Of a stretch of DNA of 6,429 bases, positions 5,178 through 6,429 are shown in pieces. Position 1 is the first letter of the stretch; every line of letters begins with the position of its first letter. The DNA is from Nitrosarchaeum sp. Its GTDB lineage: Archaea; Thermoproteota; Nitrososphaeria; Nitrososphaerales; Nitrosopumilaceae. The DNA lies in the NCBI GenBank assembly GCA_016234975.1, contig JACRND010000037.1, positions 1 to 6,429 on the forward strand, given 5' to 3'. The translations under genes and the position numbers were made by a program. The notes beneath the pieces are model-generated. The model was given only the letters and a program-made list of their open reading frames with translations. It was not told the DNA's origin and ran no database searches.

Positions 5178-5555
5178 AAGACTAGGAACTGTATTGTAAT
5201 TTTTCAATTCATCTATTGTAATCCATATGTATTCTGAATTTTCCCAATTTAGTTTTATATCTGGATTTTTTGCTTCAAACAAAAATGGAAATATCTCCCA
5301 CTCATGATTTTCATATTGTGGCGAATTCACTCTTAATTTCTCTGCAGCTTTTACAAATCTGATCTTATCTTCAGAAATACCTGTCTCTTCATAAATTTCG
5401 ATTTTTGCTCTTGTTAATGGGATTTCATTTTTTTCTATAATTCCGCTAATTCCTGCCCAAAGACCTTTCATGGTTTTTACTTTGTTGCTTCTTCTTAGAA
5501 TGAGTAATTTCTGATTATCTTGAATAAAAGATGTTACAATCTTGGTTGAGCGCAT
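5151..5555 (-). CDS. Nudix hydrolase, substrate unknown
   Basis: This 134-residue single-domain protein has a Nudix box at 38-60. G38, E44, E53, E56, E57, G59 and I60 are in place, so the metal-binding glutamates are intact, but the box Arg that normally precedes E53 is Ile (I52). Nudix enzymes hydrolyse nucleoside diphosphates linked to another moiety (damaged dNTPs, NDP-sugars, cofactors). The upstream RRSNKVKTMKGLWAGISG segment, with the GLWAGISG strand entering the box, is typical of the small housekeeping members. The start is ATG 5555, only 5 bases after the prephenate dehydrogenase stop, so the two are almost certainly co-transcribed, though no shared function is evident. There is no Shine-Dalgarno site. 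Its stop lies inside the end of convergent thiC. Confidence 0.88.
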   Translation of the reverse strand: MRSTKIVTSFIQDNQKLLILRRSNKVKTMKGLWAGISGIIEKNEIPLTRAKIEIYEETGISEDKIRFVKAAEKLRVNSPQYENHEWEIFPFLFEAKNPDIKLNWENSEYIWITIDELKNYNTVPSLEKVLQNLL

Positions 5556-5560
5556 TTCTT

Positions 5561-6415
5561 TTATTTTTCAATTGCATTTACCATTTTTGTCAATTTTTTA
5601 TATGATTCCTCTAAATTTGTATTTGCTGAGAGTTTTTCTTGACAAGCCTTAATGTAATTTATCACTTCTTCTGTTTTTGATTCTTGTACTGCTGTAAGTA
5701 GTCTTCCTATGTCTTTCCAAAGCTCTTCTGCAACTCTTCTAATTTCTGGATTTGCAATAATTGTTTCAATTAATTCTGGCGATTCTGTCATGATACTTTC
5801 GGCTAGAATTTTTTGAACTCTAAAAGTTGTTCCAGACATTTTTTCTGTTAATGACATTTTTTCATCTTTTGAAATTATATTTGCAAAAACAAGATTCATC
5901 AAATGTGTTAATCCTAAGATAACTGCAATTTTTTTATCATGCTCGATCGCATCAATCGTTACAAAATTTGCTCCCTCAAAAAGCTCTTTTGCAACTGCTA
6001 ATTCTTTTTTATCTTTTTTTTCTTGAACTGAAATTATGTTTTGTCCTTTGATTGATTTTGCTCCAGGTCCAAACATAGGATGAATGCATATTGGATTGAT
6101 TTTTGCTGGCATTTTTGCCAATGATGTTACTACTTTAGATTTTTCAGATGATATTTCAATTAGATATGTGCCTCTCTTCATTTCTTTTGCAATCAATCTG
6201 ATTATTTCAGGTGTTCTTCTTGTAGGTGTGCACAACACAACATAATCTGCTTTTAGAATTCCTCCTACTAATGAATCAGCTTGAATAGTTCCTTTCCCTT
6301 GACTTTTATTTTCAGTATCATACCCTGTTACCTCGAAATCGTTTGCTAAAAAATATTTTGCAAACCATTGCCCCATTTGACCTCCTATCCCAATTATTGT
6401 AACTTTCTTTTTCAT
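5561..6415 (-). CDS. tyrA: Prephenate dehydrogenase (TyrA family)
   Basis: TyrA oxidatively decarboxylates prephenate to 4-hydroxyphenylpyruvate in tyrosine synthesis. The 284-residue protein opens with a Rossmann nucleotide-binding loop, IIGIGGQMGQWFAK (7-20). D33, at the end of the second strand (GYD), suggests NAD+ over NADP+. The family segment HPMFGPGA (112-119) supplies the conserved active-site His region, and LGLTHLMNLV (167-176) matches the helix that reads QAL-x-HF in other TyrA proteins, with H171 in place. The rest is the helical dimerisation domain. There is no fused chorismate mutase or ACT domain. An arogenate-specific enzyme cannot be excluded. The start is ATG 6415; bases 6429-6416 upstream contain a stop in every minus-strand frame, one of them overlapping the start as ATGA, so an upstream aromatic-pathway gene may be translationally coupled. 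Confidence 0.93.
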   Translation of the reverse strand: MKKKVTIIGIGGQMGQWFAKYFLANDFEVTGYDTENKSQGKGTIQADSLVGGILKADYVVLCTPTRRTPEIIRLIAKEMKRGTYLIEISSEKSKVVTSLAKMPAKINPICIHPMFGPGAKSIKGQNIISVQEKKDKKELAVAKELFEGANFVTIDAIEHDKKIAVILGLTHLMNLVFANIISKDEKMSLTEKMSGTTFRVQKILAESIMTESPELIETIIANPEIRRVAEELWKDIGRLLTAVQESKTEEVINYIKACQEKLSANTNLEESYKKLTKMVNAIEK

Positions 6416-6429
6416 TGCTTATCTCTCAT

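Noticed and set aside
6412..6429. Partial minus-strand gene overlapping the tyrA start (frame ending MRDKQ before TGA 6414-6412)
   Set aside because: Only five codons are visible and the other two minus frames also stop within the last 14 bases, so the true upstream frame cannot be chosen.

Overview
The window looks like chromosome from an ammonia-oxidising archaeon of the Nitrososphaeria (Thaumarchaeota), probably close to Nitrosopumilus. The DNA is AT-rich and the genes are short and tightly packed. A fused ThiD-ThiN thiamine enzyme sits near a short archaeal-type ThiC. Start codons lack clear Shine-Dalgarno sites, and several have a TATA-like box about 26-30 bases upstream, as expected for leaderless archaeal mRNAs. 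The assignment rests on protein character and gene content; no ribosomal RNA or other marker is present.

Layout. Bases 1-126 hold the last 41 codons of an unidentified + strand gene. A four-helix membrane protein of unknown role follows at 161-601 and meets, tail to tail with a 4-base overlap, a minus-strand group. In transcription order that group is thiDN (3043-1808), a sugar-1-phosphate nucleotidyltransferase (1746-1045) and a GNAT acetyltransferase that closely resembles eukaryotic glucosamine-6-phosphate N-acetyltransferase GNA1 (1035-598). Divergent from thiDN is a 65-residue zinc-ribbon protein (3194-3391). Next come about 450 bases with no intact gene, holding a possible decayed minus-strand gene and a near-perfect palindrome. 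ThiC follows (best start 3843, end 5168). It overlaps by 18 bases, tail to tail, a Nudix hydrolase (5555-5151), which lies 5 bases downstream of a prephenate dehydrogenase (6415-5561).

How the genes work together. ThiC makes the HMP-phosphate pyrimidine. The ThiD half of ThiDN phosphorylates it to HMP-PP, and the ThiN half joins it to the thiazole phosphate to give thiamine phosphate. Between them they cover the pyrimidine branch and the coupling step. The nucleotidyltransferase and GNA1-like enzyme look like a sugar-nucleotide pair, possibly for UDP-GlcNAc by the eukaryote-like order of reactions. The prephenate dehydrogenase belongs to tyrosine synthesis and is probably the tail of an aromatic amino acid operon beyond the window's right edge.

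Most of the window is ordinary core metabolism. The points most worth a second look are the GNA1-like acetyltransferase beside a single-domain nucleotidyltransferase, the CX2CX3C cluster motif of ThiC, the leaderless-promoter evidence that moves the ThiC start, the imperfect hairpin shared by the convergent thiC and Nudix 3' ends, and the decayed stretch upstream of thiC.
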